From NCBI GenBank assembly GCA_025677825.1, contig JAIXMO010000065.1, positions 1 to 64,000 on the forward strand: a DNA stretch of 64,000 bases. The letters are read 5' to 3'. This DNA comes from Helicostylum pulchrum. Its lineage: Eukaryota; Mucoromycota; Mucoromycetes; Mucorales; Mucoraceae. Under the pieces are notes generated by a model. The model did not search any database. It was not told where the DNA came from and worked only from the letters and a program-made list of their open reading frames with translations. Below, one piece after another: positions 60,562 through 64,000 of the stretch; the stretch's first letter is position 1, and each line of letters starts with the position of its first letter. The position numbers were made by a program, and so were the translations under genes.

Positions 60562-62211
60562 TTACATAAAGCACACCCAAGATGTACCCGTCTTTCGTAA
60601 CACTGGATCATTATGATCCAATTCCACAATATCGAAATCTTGTACCGCTTCTTCTCCTTCACTCTTTAACGCAAAGTCCCAACAAAACACTCTTTCGTCG
60701 TACTGCTTCTGCCCACGTACTTCTATCGTTGCAAACACTTTGGAGAAATCAGGCGTCACTTTTATATCTGTAATTGTATAATTCTGATACGGTTGATCCA
60801 ACATGGGTACCAGTCGATAAATAATTTCTCCGGTTGCCAGATTCCAAACGTTGATACAAGCACTGGTCGTAGGTACAAACGAGTTTACAGACTCGTTACT
60901 ACTATTCAACGATTGATAGTACTGATATAATTGATACGTTGTCATTGATGCAGCAGCAGGCGGTGATACTTGGTTGGTTTTACTATCACTTAACTTGGCA
61001 ACATAACCAACCCCAGTCTGTTTCTTAAACGTACGTTGAACCACCACATTGTCTTTCGACGGTACTAACGGAACTTTGGATTTATGCTGATGATTTACTT
61101 TTCCTTTTGTTAATAAAAAGAACGGTGTAAGACACAGTTTTGTAAACGCAGTGATGTCTTCTGTGGCCCATTCAGTTTGAGCTAATTCCGTAATACTTAA
61201 TTCATACACGATCGAACCAGTCAAGAGTGAAAATACCAGAACGGGTCCTGATGCATCTGGTGCACATGCAACCAAATTACCGTTCACAGCTATCTCCCCT
61301 ACACCTTGATACCAATCACTTCGACTTGATAAGTAATCTGCTGTATTAATCATACCTCGTCGTGTAGGTCTAGAATGGCTTGCCCATTCATTTGTATCTT
61401 TATCCCAATCCCATACCCGAATCATATTATCTGATCCTCCACTAACAACAGCTATTTTATTTTATTTTTAGTCTTTCATACTTGTATTAAAAATTATTCC
61501 TATTTTTTTACCTTCGTCATTCATACTGATACATAATACTCTTCCTCGATGCCCGTGCCACATACGAATAAGACGCTTTGTATTTAAATCCCAAACTGCC
61601 ACCGTACCATTTAATCCACCCGTCACTAACCACTTTGACGAAGGATGCGTGAAATGACAAACCACCGCATGCGCTTGTGCATCCTCAGGCCAATTGAGTT
61701 CATCGCTTACAGCAGCATTTAAAAAGAACGATTGCTTTGTACGCGGGGATTGAATGACAAGCGATTGACCTGTAGGACTATGGTAGTTGGGATTAGAACG
61801 CACAATGCGGCCATCCTGAGCTAAAGTAAGTTGAGTGAATAAACCCTGCTCTTGCGGCGCACCAATGACAGTGCATGGATCTAAGGTAGAGTTCTTTGCG
61901 ACCTTGGGATAAAATCCTTTTACATGACCCGTATACCAATTTCGAGTAGTACGATACATGTCTTGCCAAGTAAGCTTTGAACAGGGCTTTGGAAATTGAG
62001 GGGACCAAAATTTTCGAGCGTTGGAGCTTTCGAAATCTCGGTGACATGCGTTTGGCCAGATCACTGCATCAAACTGTGAGATGACCAAGTTCCATTGTTG
62101 ACACACTTGTGTACAAGAAGACAGTGTAAAACCGTCTAAATAAATAAAGATAGATACTAATAGTTCGGTAGGAAACGGTCCATGGTTTATTTTAACTAAA
62201 GATTCCGGCAT
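60562..62211 (-). CDS. Second F-box/WD40 protein
   Basis: Exons 62211-61512 and 61451-60562 give 529 aa. The F-box is at about residues 12-55 (FPTELLVSIFIYLDGF, then QVCQQWNLVI). WD40-type blades follow from about 190: WLVTGGLNGTVAVWDLNTKR, HGHRGRVLCISMNDE, then across the intron VVSGGSDNMIRVWDWD. The later blades are diverged (VLVFSLLTGSIVYEL, CINVWNLATGEIIYRL). It is probably another SCF substrate receptor, though it is not a clear orthologue of Cdc4, Met30 or Grr1. Its 3' end faces the kinase gene at 176 bases. Confidence 0.85.
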
Positions 62212-62369
62212 TATTTTTTGCTTAATAAAAAAAGTAAGAAAGAAGAAAAGGAAGTGTAGAAAAAAATTAATTTCTTTTAAAAAAGCAAAACGAAATCACT
62301 ATACACACACCACGCCCCTTTCTATTTGTACATTAAAAGGGTTTCTAACTGCAAACAACATCCCCTTAG

Positions 62370-62673
62370 TTACTTTTTATACTTTTTTTCAGGACAGCAG
62401 ACACTTTTTCCACCTTGTCCTATTAAAGCTTTACAACATTTTTGCAAGTTTTCAAGTGCGTTTGTACATTTCGACTCTTGATAGTCATTCTTTGTTAAAC
62501 AATCTTGAATGGCACAAGCTTAATAAAAGTGTTTTAGTACACACAGTTTTACTGTAAAAAAGTATTTTTACCGTATTTTTGACAAGGAGGAACCTAATAA
62601 TACCAATTAGATTTATTTATTTTTAAAAATAGTCGTTTTTTTTCTTTCTTACTTTTGTAACTTCTGAAGGCAT
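62370..62673 (-). CDS. CMC4: Cmc4-like twin CX9C mitochondrial protein
   Basis: Three exons, 62673-62653, 62593-62572 and 62518-62370, give 63 aa, too short and split to be found as one open frame. The mature sequence has two CX9C motifs (CQKYACAIQDC and CTNALENLQKC) that form the helical hairpin of proteins imported by Mia40 into the intermembrane space. The C-terminus has KSVCCPEKK. Size and cysteine pattern match Cmc4 (human CMC4). The start is set by the first ATG, which gives MPSEVTK and a 7-codon first exon. Confidence 0.88.
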
Positions 62674-63426
62674 ACTTAAAAAGTAAGGGGGTAAAGAGAG
62701 AAAGAGAAAAGTTAACAAAAAAAAGAGAGAAAGCGGAGGTTTGGAATCTCGGATAGTAAAAAAAAAAACTAACCAATTGTACACAAAATTTATATTTTGA
62801 CGTTTTACTTTGTGCAAAACTAAAATTGTTTGTTTAGAATACACACAAAAGAAATAGTATAAATGGTATTATACCCCGTTACCCAAGAATTGGGTTTTAT
62901 TACAAGCTGGAAGGGGTATTTATTTTTTTGCCTCCCAAACACCCTCCTTTTTTTGTTGTTGTTCTTCTTGTTGTTACTTATTGCCAGTAAGATTGTAATT
63001 GACAATTTTACATCACTTTCGATCAGTCAATAAAATAATGCAAATGTCCTTAAACTAAGCTAAAAATAGATGGTGGTGGGGGTTTTTGTCTGTGTTGATT
63101 TGGATATATACGGTTTAATATACAAATATAGAGTTATTATGCGTAAAGAAGTAAAAGTTGGCTTATGTCAAAATATCACATGAAGTACTACTAAACAATT
63201 TAACCTGTAAATCATAATCATATTCTTGTTGTACAATTATTAAGTGAATTTGGTTTGTAAGGTTAGAGCCCCGCGTGCAGAAATACTGAAACATGCCTAA
63301 TAAAATACTTTATGGTGTAACCCGTTCTTTTTTCATTCTTTTATTTTTATTTTTCTCTTTCTTAGCAGCCCTTTTTTTTCCCTTACTTTTTTTTAGTTGT
63401 TCTTCTTTTTCTTCTTTAATATTGCT
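62674..63426. promoter_or_regulatory. Divergent upstream region
   Basis: It lies between Cmc4 (-) and the SH3-SAM gene (+). It is AT-rich with a strong T-rich tract at 63325-63420 just before the SH3 gene. No exon was recognised. Confidence 0.4.
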
Positions 63427-64000
63427 ATGCCTGAAGTAGAAGTAGTATATACTATACACAAGTTTGAAGCAGAAAATGTGGACGAGATCTCAATAAACGT
63501 TGGTGAAAAAGTCATTGTACTTGGAAAAGATGAAGGTTACAATGACGGCTGGTGGCAGGTAACTTTTTTTTGGCTGTTGAGTTATTTTATAAAAAAAAAC
63601 AGATTTTTAATTATTTTTCAGGGACGTAATATAAGAGGCGAGACAGGATTATTTCCAATTACATACACCGTTAAACAACTACCAACAACAGTACTCGAAA
63701 ATAAAATTGATTCACTTGAAAATACAATATCAAAAATGAAGGTCCCTTCTACCAACGCCAAAACGATTCAAACCAATGTCAATAAATCATTACTAGAGAA
63801 TAAAAGCCCAGTAGAAGAATGGACAACAGAACAAGTTGCCAATTGGTTAATAACTATAGGTTTTGATCAACAAATTGCAAACAACTTTAGAGGTAATTTT
63901 TTTTTTTTAGTTTAACGCCCCCGCCTCTCCCTCCCTCCCAAAATCTTAATATGAAAATTTTTATTAGATCAAGAAATAAGCGGAGACATCTTGTTAGAAT
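63427..64000 (+). CDS. SH3-SAM protein, Boi1/Pob1-like, 5' part
   Basis: Exons 63427-63558, 63622-63892 and 63968 onward; the gene runs off the window. An SH3 domain occupies about residues 3-62: VVYTIHKFEAENVDEISI with the ALYDY position altered to IHKF, then NDGWWQGRNIRGETGLFP. A linker with a short coiled segment (NKIDSLENTISKMK) follows. Then a SAM domain starts at about 107 (VEEWTTEQVANWLITIGF), whose continuation reads ISGDILLE at the edge. SH3 followed by SAM is the order of Boi1/Boi2 and fission yeast Pob1, scaffold proteins for polarised exocytosis that usually end in a PH domain, which is not visible here. Confidence 0.85.

Overview
The window is nuclear DNA of a filamentous fungus, most likely an early-diverging one (Mucoromycota, probably Mucorales). 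It is AT-rich and gene-dense. Most genes are cut by many very short introns (about 45-90 bases) with GTAAGT-like donors and YAG acceptors, and promoters are T-rich or CT-rich. The gene families fit this: Sso-type syntaxin, yeast-like G-gamma, verprolin, delta-4 sphingolipid desaturase, Bmt2, Cmc4 and Kap120/importin-11. The lineage-specific degenerate Hsp70-like and PD-(D/E)XK-like families recall Mucorales genomes, but the species cannot be named from this sequence alone. No rRNA, tRNA or CRISPR was seen. Exon joins below were worked out by hand from splice motifs and frame arithmetic.

Layout. 1-4.5 kb: the 3' part of a degenerate HSPA12-like gene and a decayed E-x-K-motif gene. 4.9-15 kb: a compact run of conserved genes: plasma-membrane syntaxin, CDC4-like F-box/WD40 protein (-), N-terminal glutamine amidase, G-protein gamma, a glutaredoxin-like protein (-), Bmt2 rRNA methyltransferase and Rad4/XPC (-). 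15-21.2 kb: an accessory island with two relatives of an (I/L)xExQ-motif family. One of them is split by a 4.05 kb element with 0.83 kb, nearly identical, inverted arms. 21.7-32 kb: conserved genes again: importin-11/Kap120, a TLC-domain protein, a TMEM33/Pom33-like protein (-), verprolin, delta-4 desaturase and cytochrome c heme lyase (-).

32-41 kb: a gene-poor stretch full of decayed duplicates, chiefly broken copies of a five-finger CCCH zinc-finger gene and a KCTD-type BTB gene. The better-preserved copies lie at 54-58 kb. About 3.6 kb of apparently non-coding sequence precedes a forkhead transcription factor (41.4 kb), followed by a Ser/Tyr/Pro-rich protein. 46.7-53.5 kb: purple acid phosphatase and the AP-3 delta adaptin, both on the minus strand. 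58.8-64 kb: a CaMK-like kinase, a second F-box/WD40 protein (-), Cmc4 (-), and the start of an SH3-SAM (Boi/Pob1-like) protein that runs off the end.

The conserved genes do not form an operon-like unit. Several do serve secretion, polarity and signalling (syntaxin, AP-3 delta, verprolin, Boi-like SH3-SAM, G-gamma, CaMK), two are SCF substrate receptors, and two serve mitochondrial intermembrane-space biogenesis (heme lyase, Cmc4). The most unusual content is the young long-inverted-repeat element at 16.8-20.8 kb and the segmental duplication linking 33-37 kb with 54-58 kb.
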